Part shown: in pieces, positions 47,251 to 54,942 of the stretch | Numbering within the stretch: the stretch's first letter is position 1 | Layout of the letters: each line of letters starts with the position of its first letter | Assembly (NCBI GenBank): GCA_040882565.1 | Contig: JBBEAZ010000019.1 | Location: forward strand, 1 to 64,000 | Length of the DNA stretch: 64,000 nucleotides | DNA from: CF-162 sp040882565 | Lineage (GTDB): Bacteria; Chloroflexota; Dehalococcoidia; SM23-28-2; RBG-16-64-32 | Direction of reading: 5' to 3' | Position numbers and translations under genes: made by a program | The notes under the pieces: model-generated | The model's database searches: none | Seen by the model: the letters and a program-made list of their open reading frames with translations, nothing else | Told to the model about the DNA's origin: nothing

Positions 47251-47562
47251 TATTGATTTCGGGGTCCGCCGTGGAGCCCATATCACGGCGGCCCTGCGTT
47301 GTTGAGTGGGTAGCTAACCTGACTAAGGCGGGGTAGCTAGCCCGCGGGGTGCGGCATTGTCCCCTCTCGCGAAACGCCTACCACATCCACCCCTCGGCCG
47401 CTGAGGTGGTGAGCCGCATGGATGCCTCCCCTCCCCTGAGTCAGCTCCAACTGCGCTTGTCGGATCTCCATCGCTGCATCCATGTTCTCGTTCCGCAATA
47501 CAAATAACCCCGGCTGCCGGAGCACGTCAATAGGTTTGGCAGGATATGCAAGGATTATCTAG

Positions 47563-47615
47563 CGAGCGCTCGATATACCGAGAAAGCGCTCGGTTAATTG
47601 AGGGAGCGCTCGGTT
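47563..47615. promoter_or_regulatory. Three AGCGCT-centred operator sites with 20-bp phasing
   Basis: Sites: CGAGCGCTCG at 47563-47572, AAAGCGCTCGGTT at 47583-47595 and GGGAGCGCTCGGTT at 47602-47615. The AGCGCT centres are at 47565, 47585 and 47605, exactly 20 bp apart, so proteins would sit on the same DNA face. The same motif overlaps the TetR promoter region at 46537-46550. Confidence 0.65.
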
Positions 47616-47803
47616 GCTGGTGTCGGACGCCGGGCCAGATACGGATTCATCGAACTGTGACATAATTCCCGAACTTAACCCTTCCTCAACTGCCGGCAAC
47701 TTACCTATAATCTCGGCAGCGGCCCCGAAATCATCGGGAGCAACCACCGCCTATCCACAAACAATCCAGCATCGCGGAACAGAGAACGGGGGAGGGAAAC
47801 AGC

Positions 47804-48541
47804 GTGATTCAGCGTCGTCGGCTCAGGCGTTCGCTGCTTCTGACGCTCAGCGCGCTCATCCTCGCGGCTGGATTCGCGCTTGTGGCTCTTTTCGCCGTTG
47901 GCTCACTTTCTGGCTCATCGTCCGACGCCGAACCACCCTCCGTTTACAGGTTCGTCGCCGAGCCTGAGCACGTCTTCGACCAGCCGGTGGTGACTCCAAG
48001 ACCCTCGCCTTCGCCAACACCTGCGCCACCACCTACCGAGCCGCCTCTTGGCGACGCGCCCTTCCGGCTGGTGATCCCTGACATTGGCGTGGACGCGCCC
48101 GTAAATGCCTACGGCCTCGATGCGCAGAACGTGCCTCAGGTACCGCTGAACGGCCAGGAGGTCGCCTGGTACAACTGGTCCGCGCGGCCTGGAATGGGTA
48201 GCAACGCGGTGTTCGCCGGGCACGTGACGTGGAGCGGCGTTGGCGTGTTTTACAACCTAGATGACCTCGAGGCCGGCGATAAGATCGTGCTCCGGGCCGA
48301 TGACGGTACCCAATTGGACTATACGGTCGAGTCCAACGTCCTCGTCGACCCCCATGACCCGAATGCGCTCTCCGTGATGTCACCAACTGACGCCGACTCG
48401 ATCACGGTGATCACCTGCGGCGGCACCTTCTTTAGCACTGGCGACGCCATCTTCGGCGGGGACTACACGAACCGGCGTGTCGTGCGCGCCAGGCTAGCTG
48501 TGGCGTCCCCCGCCGCGGAACCTGCCGTCGCCGGTCGCTGA
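47804..48541 (+). CDS. Class E/F-like sortase
   Basis: 245 aa, GTG start after GGGGGAGGG. A membrane anchor (SLLLTLSALILAAGFALVALFAVGSL, about 10-35) is followed by a Pro-rich linker and a sortase domain. Catalytic residues: His in NAVFAGHVTWSG (about 140), Cys in ITVITCGGTF (about 204) and Arg in YTNRRVVRAR (about 225). This is the transpeptidase that links proteins to the cell wall. No LPxTG-type substrate is encoded in the window, so its partner is not known. Confidence 0.88.
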   Translation: MIQRRRLRRSLLLTLSALILAAGFALVALFAVGSLSGSSSDAEPPSVYRFVAEPEHVFDQPVVTPRPSPSPTPAPPPTEPPLGDAPFRLVIPDIGVDAPVNAYGLDAQNVPQVPLNGQEVAWYNWSARPGMGSNAVFAGHVTWSGVGVFYNLDDLEAGDKIVLRADDGTQLDYTVESNVLVDPHDPNALSVMSPTDADSITVITCGGTFFSTGDAIFGGDYTNRRVVRARLAVASPAAEPAVAGR

Positions 48542-48647
48542 TCGCCACGGCTTCGAAACATTTTTCGCCACGAGCATCGATTCGTGCGCAATCACATCGC
48601 GACTATGATGGACCTGCCGGGCAATGTGCCTGTGCAGGAGGTATGAG

Positions 48648-48887
48648 ATGGGAATCCTTGACAAGATCCTTGGTCACGACGAACCGGTCGCGGAGGTCCC
48701 GCCAGTGGATGACGCTCCTTGTCCGCACACCGCTCTGGCGCAGCATTGGGACTCGCTTGACGAAATGGGCAAGGCCGAATTGGCGACGTATCGTTGCGAG
48801 TCGTGCAGCCTGGAGTTCTCTTACCAAGAGGCGCGACAGTATCTCGAAGAGCCGCCCGCAGTGCTGGCGAGCACTCCCGAGTCTTAA
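48648..48887 (+). CDS. Small zinc-ribbon protein
   Basis: 79 aa from ATG 48648, 5 bases after AGGAGG; the longer frame adds 8 residues with no support. Cysteine pairs are CPHTALAQHWDSLDEMGKAELATYRCESC, a possible C-x-H...CxxC zinc knuckle. The N-terminus MGILDKILGHDEPV is amphipathic. Function unknown; it is 56 bases before the MBL gene on the same strand. Confidence 0.7.
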   Translation: MGILDKILGHDEPVAEVPPVDDAPCPHTALAQHWDSLDEMGKAELATYRCESCSLEFSYQEARQYLEEPPAVLASTPES

Positions 48888-48943
48888 GAAGCGCACCTCC
48901 CTCTTCCGTCGCCGCTGACGCCGTGCTCCGGTAGACTACGGGC

Positions 48944-49621
48944 ATGGCCGAGCCCAGCGTCACCGAGCTGATGGTTCGCGGCATCGTCGTCGGCGTTTTC
49001 CAGGAGAACTGCTGGGTGATCGGCAACCGGCGCACCGGCGAGGGTATCTGCATCGACCCTGGCGACCAGGCCGAGGATATCCTGGCGATGGCCCGCGAAA
49101 TGGGTGTCACGATCAAGGCGATCGCGAATTCGCACGCGCACGTGGACCACATCCTCGGCGTCGGCGACATCAAGAACCAGACGGGCGCGAAGTTCTTCAT
49201 GCACACGGGGGAAGCGCCGATAGCGGCGCAGGCGACCCGTAGCGCCTTGATGTTCACCGGGCGGGAGGTGGAGCAGCCGCCCGCGCCTGACTTCTCGCCG
49301 GAAGACGGTGACGTCGTCGAAGTTGACGGTGTCAAGCTCACGGTCATCCACACGCCGGGCCACACACCCGGCAGCCTGTCTTACTACACAGAAGGCATGC
49401 TCTTCAGCGGCGACACGCTATTCGCCGGCTCGATCGGCCGGACGGACCTGCCGGGCGGTGACTACGACCAGGAGATGGCAAGCATCATCGACAAGCTGCT
49501 GGTGCTGCCGGATGAGACCGTAGTTCTGCCGGGGCACATGGGCGAGACTCGGATTGACATAGAGAAGCAAATGAACCCGTTCGTACAGCAGGAGATGGAG
49601 CGCCGCCGCCTCGGCGCCTGA
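48944..49621 (+). CDS. Metallo-beta-lactamase-fold hydrolase (glyoxalase II-like)
   Basis: 225 aa with the MBL motif AIANSHAHVDHILGVGDI (HxHxDH), HTPGHTPGSLSYYTEGMLFSGDTLF (His and Asp) and VVLPGHMGETRIDIEKQ (His), which supply a dinuclear metal site. It matches the YcbL/glyoxalase-II-like thioesterase group; substrate uncertain. Its TGA overlaps the ATG of the next gene by one base. Confidence 0.88.
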   Translation: MAEPSVTELMVRGIVVGVFQENCWVIGNRRTGEGICIDPGDQAEDILAMAREMGVTIKAIANSHAHVDHILGVGDIKNQTGAKFFMHTGEAPIAAQATRSALMFTGREVEQPPAPDFSPEDGDVVEVDGVKLTVIHTPGHTPGSLSYYTEGMLFSGDTLFAGSIGRTDLPGGDYDQEMASIIDKLLVLPDETVVLPGHMGETRIDIEKQMNPFVQQEMERRRLGA

Positions 49622-49905
49622 TGCCTGAGATCACCGTTGCCTCCAGTGAGACCGCCGAGGGTTGGGTGTTCGACGTGCGCGTCTCGGAAGACGGCAAGGA
49701 AACCAAGCACCAGGTCTGGCTGACGAGAGCCCACCACGACCGGCTCGCGTCAAGCGCGCAACCCGAGGAACTGGTGCGAGCCTCGTTTGAGTTCCTGCTG
49801 CAGCGCGAGCCCAAGGAGTCGATCCTGAACTCGTTCGAACTCACCGAGATATCGCGGTACTTCCCCAATTACGAGAAAGAGGTGCGCTGGCTAATCCGGC
49901 GCTAG
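49621..49905 (+). CDS. Hypothetical protein coupled to the MBL hydrolase
   Basis: 94 aa starting within the MBL stop codon (TGATG). The sequence has a beta-rich half (WVFDVRVSEDGKETKHQVWLT) and a helical half (RLASSAQPEELVRASFEFLLQREPKESILNSFELTEISRYFPNYEKEV), a shape seen in small YjbQ-unrelated accessory proteins; I do not recognise the family. The stop converges with the minus-strand MBL gene by 4 bases. Confidence 0.75.
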   Translation: MPEITVASSETAEGWVFDVRVSEDGKETKHQVWLTRAHHDRLASSAQPEELVRASFEFLLQREPKESILNSFELTEISRYFPNYEKEVRWLIRR

Positions 49906-50783
49906 CTCACCGCGAACGTCGCTAGGTCGCTCGCGACACTGATTTTCCCGCTATAGATAGCATCGAGCCCCGCCGTAAACTCTGGGATTTGCTCATCGAC
50001 GATCGACGGAATCAGATGCGACAGGACGAGGTGCTTTACCCCAGCCTTTTCAGCGATTTCGGCGACATCCTTCACGTCCGTGTGATAGTTGTGGGCGTCG
50101 TTCAGCAGTCCCGCCTGGAGGGAATTGCCGATCGCGCGCAATCGCTCTTCGACGGCCACCATCATGTTCTTGTTCATCGAGTCGCCGACGAGGATATCCG
50201 CACCCTGAGACCCGTTGAGCAGCCCGGGACAGGCGTTAGTGTCCCCCGAGATCACAATTGACTTGCCCTCCCGCTCGAGGCGGAAGCCATAGGCCGGCAT
50301 CACCGGGCGGTGGTCCACTTCGAACGCCTTGACAGTAATGTCGCCGACCTTCGCGATCTCCTTCGGCTCACCTCCCACTGAGATCTCGGTCACGTCGCAC
50401 TCCGTGCCGACAGGGTTCAACTGCTCGCCGTGGTGAGCAAAGCGGAAGCGTGTATCTGCCTCGAGCGCCTGGCGGTAGCCGGCGATCATTCGGTCAGTGC
50501 CTTCCGGGCCGTAGACACGCAGCGGCTTGGTGATCCCGCCGACCCAGCGCATCACGAGGAAATCCGCGAAGTCGGTTGTGTGATCGGAATGCAGGTGCGT
50601 GACGAATACGGCGTCGATCTTCTGCGGTGTGATCCCTGCCTGATACAGCCGCACAGTCGCTCCCCAACCCACGTCGACGAGAACGTTGGTCCCGCCGCCG
50701 GAGATGACCTGGGAGTTGCCGAAACGGTGCGGCTGGTGGATCGGGCTGCCGGTGCCGAGGGTCGTCAGTTCGAGTGTGGGCAT
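49902..50783 (-). CDS. MBL-fold hydrolase, ribonuclease Z-like
   Basis: 293 aa. The start (ELTTLGTGSPIHQPHRFGNSQVISGGGTNVLVDVGWGATVRL) and FVTHLHSDHTTDFADFLVM (HxHxDH) resemble RNase Z/arylsulfatase-type MBL proteins. VVISGDTNACPGLLNGSQGADILVGD and NYHTDVKDVAEIAEKAGVKHLVLSHLIPS complete the metal sites. It lacks the long exosite arm of true tRNase Z, so a small-molecule role is as likely. It lies downstream of the DUF1330 gene on the same strand. Confidence 0.88.
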   Translation of the reverse strand: MPTLELTTLGTGSPIHQPHRFGNSQVISGGGTNVLVDVGWGATVRLYQAGITPQKIDAVFVTHLHSDHTTDFADFLVMRWVGGITKPLRVYGPEGTDRMIAGYRQALEADTRFRFAHHGEQLNPVGTECDVTEISVGGEPKEIAKVGDITVKAFEVDHRPVMPAYGFRLEREGKSIVISGDTNACPGLLNGSQGADILVGDSMNKNMMVAVEERLRAIGNSLQAGLLNDAHNYHTDVKDVAEIAEKAGVKHLVLSHLIPSIVDEQIPEFTAGLDAIYSGKISVASDLATFAVS

Positions 50784-50794
50784 GTGAATCTCTC

Positions 50795-51196
50795 CTATGC
50801 TTCGCCGGCGGGCGTCACTTCTGTGCAGGCGATCAGCACTGTGCGCTCGAGGCCACCTTCGCGATGATGATGGATGTTTGCCATCTCCGGGCTCGTCGCC
50901 ATCTTGATGAACGCTTCGCGCGAAGGATACTCGACCAGCGCAACGACGTCCCAGTCTTCCTCGCCGATCAGCATCTGGTCCGCCCGGCCCTGCCAGACGA
51001 TGCGCCCGCCGAGCTTCTCGACCATCGGCTTCACTTCGCGTCCGTAGCGGTTGTAAGACTCACGCCCGCTGCCGTCGCCGGTATCTGCTCGCTCTTTGAA
51101 CTTCAGGAGGTTGAGCATGACGACCGGGCCGGTCTTTGTTCGGCCATCCGCGGCCAGCTTCTGTAACTCCGCTTGGTTTGGTCGTATCGCACTCAT
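50795..51196 (-). CDS. DUF1330 family protein (dimeric alpha-beta barrel)
   Basis: 133 aa. The DUF1330 pattern is GPVVMLNLLKFKERAD and the EVKPMVEKLGGRIVWQGRADQMLIGEEDWDVVALVEYPSREAFIKMATSPE run, a ferredoxin-like barrel of the EthD/ABM group. Such proteins bind small ligands. It lies between the haloalkane dehalogenase and the MBL gene, all on the minus strand and spaced by about 10 bases, so it could be part of a xenobiotic-related operon; the ligand is not known. Confidence 0.88.
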   Translation of the reverse strand: MSAIRPNQAELQKLAADGRTKTGPVVMLNLLKFKERADTGDGSGRESYNRYGREVKPMVEKLGGRIVWQGRADQMLIGEEDWDVVALVEYPSREAFIKMATSPEMANIHHHREGGLERTVLIACTEVTPAGEA

Positions 51197-51205
51197 GGCT
51201 CCCTC

Positions 51206-52117
51206 CTATCTCGTTGTCTGCTTGATGAAATCGACCACGGCCGCCGCCAGCTCCTCGCCCTTGTCTTCCTGCAGGAAGTGGCCGCCGCCGACGATCGTTG
51301 TATGTGGCTGACCTTTCGTGCCCGGCACCATCGATTGGAAAGCCATGTCGCCACCTCGCGTCACCGGGTCAGAGTCGCTGAACGCGGTGAGAAATGGTTT
51401 GTCCCATTTGCTCAGGGTTTCCCAGGCCTTGCGGTTCGGGCCGCTCGCGGGGTCGTCCGGCTTCGTCGGCACCAGGAGGGGGAACTGCCGCGCGCCTTCC
51501 TTGTACGTGTCGTCTGGAAACGGGGCGTTGTACGCCTCGATCACCTCGGGTGATAACTCGGTCGCGCAACCGCCTCGGATGATCCCGCCGACGTGGAAGA
51601 TCGGCGTCTCCTGCGAATACTGCTGCCAGCGCATGAACGCGTCACCGGCCGGCCGATCACCAGTCGGCAGGAAGGTATTCGCGGCGACGATGCGGGCGAA
51701 GCGGTCCGGGTGCTCCGCGGCCAGCCGCAAGCCGATCAGTCCGCCCCAGTCCTGGCAGACGAGCGTGATGTTGCGCAGGTTCGTCTGCTCCATGAAGGCT
51801 GTCATCCAGTCGACATGCCTCTGATACGTGTAGTCGGTCCGCTTGGCCGGCTTGTCCGAGCGCCCGAAACCGATCAGGTCCGGCGCGACTGCGCGGAAAC
51901 CGGCGCCCGTGATGATCGGGATCATCTTCCGGTACAGGTAACACCAGGACGGCTCGCCGTGCAGCATCAGCACCGGGTCGGCCTCGGGCGGACCCTCATC
52001 GATGTAATGCACGCGCAGGGTGCCGCCGTCGCCGGACGGCACGTCAACGTAGTGTGGGGCGAAGTCGTATCCGGGCAGGTTGGCGAAGCGGTCATCCGGG
52101 GTTCGCAGGGCTTCCAT
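51206..52117 (-). CDS. Haloalkane dehalogenase-like alpha/beta hydrolase
   Basis: 303 aa. It has the haloalkane dehalogenase subfamily I pattern: LMLHGEPSWCYLYRKMIP (oxyanion/halide region), LVCQDWGGLIGLRLAAEHPDRF with nucleophile Asp and following halide-binding Trp, FMRWQQYSQ in the cap, FSDSDPVTRG for the catalytic acid, and GGGHFLQEDKG for His. It would release halide from haloalkanes; the exact substrate is unknown. Coupled to the TetR gene by a one-base overlap (TGATG) and probably under its control. Confidence 0.9.
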   Translation of the reverse strand: MEALRTPDDRFANLPGYDFAPHYVDVPSGDGGTLRVHYIDEGPPEADPVLMLHGEPSWCYLYRKMIPIITGAGFRAVAPDLIGFGRSDKPAKRTDYTYQRHVDWMTAFMEQTNLRNITLVCQDWGGLIGLRLAAEHPDRFARIVAANTFLPTGDRPAGDAFMRWQQYSQETPIFHVGGIIRGGCATELSPEVIEAYNAPFPDDTYKEGARQFPLLVPTKPDDPASGPNRKAWETLSKWDKPFLTAFSDSDPVTRGGDMAFQSMVPGTKGQPHTTIVGGGHFLQEDKGEELAAAVVDFIKQTTR

Positions 52118-52725
52118 CAGTCATTCTCCTCTCGTAGCAGGGCGCGGATCGTGCGCGACATAATGCGTTGAGCCTCGGCGCGGGCGAGGCCATCGTGAGT
52201 GCGCAAAGTTTCCCAGTTATACCAGTCGGTCGCGGCGCTGAGTGCTGGTAGCGCCAGCTCGCGTTCCGGGGGAGCGAGCGCAGTAAGTTCCGGACGGAAG
52301 ACGCGTTCGACTTCCTCACGGTTGAGGTCGCGTGCCCACTTCAGCCGGCCTGCGATCTCCGGAGAGAACGGTGCCTGCAGAAGCGCCGCGCGGCGCACGG
52401 GGGTAACGGCTTCCAGTAGCGCCCCGCGGGACTCGACGAAGCGCGTGAGACGCTCGCCGAAGGGGAGGTTCCCAGGAACGTCCGCCGCCATGTGTTGGAC
52501 GCGGGCCACCTGGCGGTCGGCAGCCTCGGCGAACAACGTTTCGAGATCGACGAAGTGCTGGAAGACGGAGCGCAACGAGACGCCGGCGGCTGTCGAGACC
52601 TCGCGCGCTGTTGGGCGCAGGTTACCGGCGTCGATCAGTTGCATGAAGGCAGCCACGACGGCGTCTCGCGTCCGCGTGCTGCGGGCCGTGCGGCCGTCGG
52701 TGCGAGTGCCAGAGACTGCGTTCAT
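52117..52725 (-). CDS. TetR family regulator of the dehalogenase operon
   Basis: 202 aa from ATG 52725; an in-frame TTG at 52755 lies inside the candidate operator, so it is unlikely. HTH TRTRDAVVAAFMQLIDAGNLRPTAREVSTAAGVSLRSVFQHFVDLETLF, with a helical ligand-binding C-terminus. The palindrome at 52744-52760 lies 18 bases upstream of the start, suggesting autoregulation. The haloalkane dehalogenase is the next gene in the operon, making it a candidate sensor of a halogenated compound. Confidence 0.9.
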   Translation of the reverse strand: MNAVSGTRTDGRTARSTRTRDAVVAAFMQLIDAGNLRPTAREVSTAAGVSLRSVFQHFVDLETLFAEAADRQVARVQHMAADVPGNLPFGERLTRFVESRGALLEAVTPVRRAALLQAPFSPEIAGRLKWARDLNREEVERVFRPELTALAPPERELALPALSAATDWYNWETLRTHDGLARAEAQRIMSRTIRALLREEND

Positions 52726-52743
52726 GGCGGGAGAATACACTTC

Positions 52744-52760
52744 TTGCACTGACAATGCAA
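52744..52760. promoter_or_regulatory. Palindromic operator for the dehalogenase TetR
   Basis: TTGCACTGACAATGCAA: 7 of 8 positions in the arms are complementary around a central A. It is immediately upstream of the regulator's ATG start on the minus strand. Confidence 0.6.
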
Positions 52761-52820
52761 TATCTTTCGCGAGGAATTCTTGAAGATTCGTCGCGGCGTC
52801 GTAGTGTGCAGGTGCGGCGA

Positions 52821-53090
52821 CTAGATCATCGGAGCCCCGAGACGGCGCATCAGCTCCTCCTCGGTCAGGCCGTCGATCTCGAACAGCTTCTCGCGGGCCG
52901 CGCCGCCGCGTGTCAGACGCACCGTTGACAGCGACACGCCGAGGTGTTCTGCCAGGAGCCGGACGACTGCCTCGTTGGCGCGGCCCTTCTCGGCGCGCTC
53001 GCGGACCTTCAAACGGAGCGTGCCTTCATGCCAGCCCGCCAGGCCGGCATCGCGTGCGCCGGGTGTGACGCGGACTCTCAGATACGCCAA
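52821..53090 (-). CDS. DUF167 (YggU-like) family protein
   Basis: 89 aa from TTG 53090 (LAYLRVRVTPGARDAGLAGW); starts up to ATG 53135 are possible. The family pattern RVRVTPGARDAG, LRLKVRERAEKGRANEAVVRLLAEHLGVSLSTVRLTRGGAAREKLFEIDGLTEEEL is complete, including the conserved GKANxA block. Function of this small fold is not established. It is divergent from the hypothetical gene at 53134. Confidence 0.88.
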   Translation of the reverse strand: MAYLRVRVTPGARDAGLAGWHEGTLRLKVRERAEKGRANEAVVRLLAEHLGVSLSTVRLTRGGAAREKLFEIDGLTEEELMRRLGAPMI

Positions 53091-53116
53091 TGAACGCGTC
53101 TCATTTTTCGTTCTTG

Positions 53117-53142
53117 CTATGATAGCGGGCGCCATGCCAGAC
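53117..53142 (+). promoter_or_regulatory. Start region shared with the GNAT gene at 53539
   Basis: CTATGATAGCGGGCGCCATG followed by CCAGACAT nearly equals the sequence at 53522-53547 (GTATCATAGCGGGCGCCATG followed by CCGGACAT). The TATGAT/TATCAT boxes lie 9 bases before each ATG, fitting nearly leaderless transcripts. Confidence 0.5.
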
Positions 53143-53475
53143 ATCGAACGAGCCTCTGGCGAGATCGAGGGCTGGCCCTTGGACACTCTCCTCCGCGCCC
53201 TTCTACCCTATGAGGGTAAGGATGTGATCGTTGTGTTTGACGGGTTCCGGGCGAGGGTGAACGTCGATACCCTGTCGCATCCCGACGAGACCGAGACTGG
53301 ATGGGGCGACTGGCTGGTGAAGGTGCAAGAGGTAATTTACGACTCCGGTGAGAATCCATGGCATGGGAGCGGAATACTGTTCCTATCGCTCGATCCGAAT
53401 GCGGACACACCGCTGGAGGTCACAACGGTCGACGGCGAAACGATCTGGAACCTGAGCAACTCGATCGACGAGTAG
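53134..53475 (+). CDS. Hypothetical protein
   Basis: 113 aa from ATG 53134. The protein has helical N-terminus DIERASGEIEGWPLDTLLRALLPYEGKDV, then VIVVFDGFRARVNVDTLSHPDETETGWGDWLVKVQEVIYD and acidic beta-like FLSLDPNADTPLEVTTVDGETIWNL. No known family is recognised. Its start region is almost identical to that of the GNAT gene 405 bases downstream. Confidence 0.65.
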   Translation: MPDIERASGEIEGWPLDTLLRALLPYEGKDVIVVFDGFRARVNVDTLSHPDETETGWGDWLVKVQEVIYDSGENPWHGSGILFLSLDPNADTPLEVTTVDGETIWNLSNSIDE

Positions 53476-53538
53476 GGAGCCTCAGCGTCAGGGCGCCGCC
53501 GCGTGGATCCTGCCCTTTCTTGTATCATAGCGGGCGCC

Positions 53539-54024
53539 ATGCCGGACATGCTCGCGCGCCTCTACGACCTACCCGAGGCGGCGCCGTACGAACGGCGCGT
53601 GGCGGATCGCAACCTACGCGTCCGTCGCGCGGAGCCGTGGGACAAGGTCCGGCTCCGGGACTTCGCGCTCAAGTACTTCAGCGACGTCTGGGCGCTGGAG
53701 ACGGAGCGGGCGTTCATCTCGACGCCCGTCACGGCATACCTGGCACTTGAGAACGCTGAAATCGCCGGATTCGCCGTTTACGAATGTACGCGCCGCGGCT
53801 TCTTCGGCCCGACAGGAGTCCGAGAAGATTTGCGGGGCTCCGGCCTCGGCGCGTTGCTCTTGTTGCGCTGCCTGGAGTCGATGCGCGAGATGGGCTACGG
53901 CTACGCGATCATCGGTGGCGTCGGCCCTGCCGCCTTCTACGAGAAGATCGTCGGAGCGACCGTCATTCAGGGCAGCGATCCGGGAGTCTACGCGCCGCTA
54001 TATGAGATGCGAGGTACCGCGTGA
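53539..54024 (+). CDS. GNAT family acetyltransferase
   Basis: 161 aa. After MPDMLARLYDLPEAAPYERR comes the GNAT fold: NLRVRRAEPWDKVRLRDFALKYFSDVWALE, TAYLALENAEIAGFAVYECT, and the acetyl-CoA loop VREDLRGSGLGALLLLRCLESMREMGY, ending AAFYEKIVGATVIQGSDPGVY. Substrate unknown. Its stop overlaps the next gene's GTG by 4 bases. Confidence 0.88.
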   Translation: MPDMLARLYDLPEAAPYERRVADRNLRVRRAEPWDKVRLRDFALKYFSDVWALETERAFISTPVTAYLALENAEIAGFAVYECTRRGFFGPTGVREDLRGSGLGALLLLRCLESMREMGYGYAIIGGVGPAAFYEKIVGATVIQGSDPGVYAPLYEMRGTA

Positions 54025-54872
54025 CGGAGCCCAGATCCCAGTTCTACGAGTCACAGCGCGTGCGCCTGCACTACAACGTCTGGGGCGACGAGGACAAGCC
54101 GTCGATGATGCTGATCCACGGTGGGCAGGACCACTCACGCAACTGGGATTTCGTCGCGGAGAGGTTGGTCGACCGTTACACGATCTATGCGCCGGACCTG
54201 CGCGGCCACGGCGACAGCGCCTGGGCGATCGGCGGCATGTACAGTATCCCGGAGTTCACGCTCGACGTCTCGACGCTGGCGAACCGGATCGAGGGGCCAC
54301 TCACCGTGATTGGCCATTCGCTCGGCGGCGCCATCGCCCTGCAGTATGCGGGCACGTTCCCCGACAAGGTCTCGAAGCTGATCTCGGTCGAGGGTTGGGG
54401 TCCGCCGCTAATGGAGCACCAGCCGGCGCACCGGCGCATGCGCGAGTGGATCGGGCACATGCTGGACGTTGAACAGCGGCAGCCGCGGCGCTATCCCAGC
54501 CTTGAGGACGCGACGAAGCGAATGATGGAGGCCAACCCGCACCTCAAGCCGGAAATGGCGCGCCACCTGACGGAGCACGGCGCGAACCGCAACGAAGACG
54601 GCACCTACACCTGGAAGTTCGACAACTATGTGCGGATCCGCTCGCCCTACGAGTTCAACCTGGAAGACGCGATGGTGATCTGGTCGCAGATTACGGCGCC
54701 GACCTCGCTGATCAAGGGCTCCGAGAGCTGGGCCGTCGACCCGGACAAAACCGGTCGCGCCGACGTGATCAAGGGCCATGAGACCGTCATCATCGAGAAG
54801 GCGGGCCACTGGGTGCACCACGACCAACTCGATATTTTCATGTCTCACGTTGAGCGCTTCCTCGCGGCCTGA
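54021..54872 (+). CDS. Alpha/beta-fold hydrolase
   Basis: 283 aa from GTG 54021 (GTGA overlap with the GNAT stop). MMLIHGGQDHSRNWDFVAERL forms the oxyanion loop, IYAPDLRGHGDSAW and VIGHSLGGAIALQYAGTFPDKVSKLI carry the nucleophile Ser, and AGHWVHHDQLDIFMSHVERF the catalytic His. The family includes esterases, lactonases and C-C hydrolases; substrate unknown. Coupled with the GNAT gene. Confidence 0.9.
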   Translation: MTEPRSQFYESQRVRLHYNVWGDEDKPSMMLIHGGQDHSRNWDFVAERLVDRYTIYAPDLRGHGDSAWAIGGMYSIPEFTLDVSTLANRIEGPLTVIGHSLGGAIALQYAGTFPDKVSKLISVEGWGPPLMEHQPAHRRMREWIGHMLDVEQRQPRRYPSLEDATKRMMEANPHLKPEMARHLTEHGANRNEDGTYTWKFDNYVRIRSPYEFNLEDAMVIWSQITAPTSLIKGSESWAVDPDKTGRADVIKGHETVIIEKAGHWVHHDQLDIFMSHVERFLAA

Positions 54873-54942
54873 CGGTGAGCGACCCGAGCGTCAAATCGCG
54901 TGATACCATCCGGTAACAACTCTTGTTACATGGAGCGCGCCT

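Larger units (their letters stand above)
47209..47803. other. Long intergenic region with terminator, hairpin and operator array
   Basis: About 595 bases with no confident gene. It contains the TetR terminator-like hairpin, an 8-bp inverted repeat CCGCCGTG/CACGGCGG (47266-47291), a 62-codon minus-strand frame (47337-47525) that may be a gene remnant, the three-site operator array, and TATAAT (47706-47711), the likely -10 of the sortase gene, about 95 bases before its start. Confidence 0.5.

Noticed and set aside
47337..47525. 62-codon minus-strand gene next to the operator array
   Set aside because: No family, ribosome site or length supports it. It may be a remnant, so it is mentioned only in the intergenic entry.
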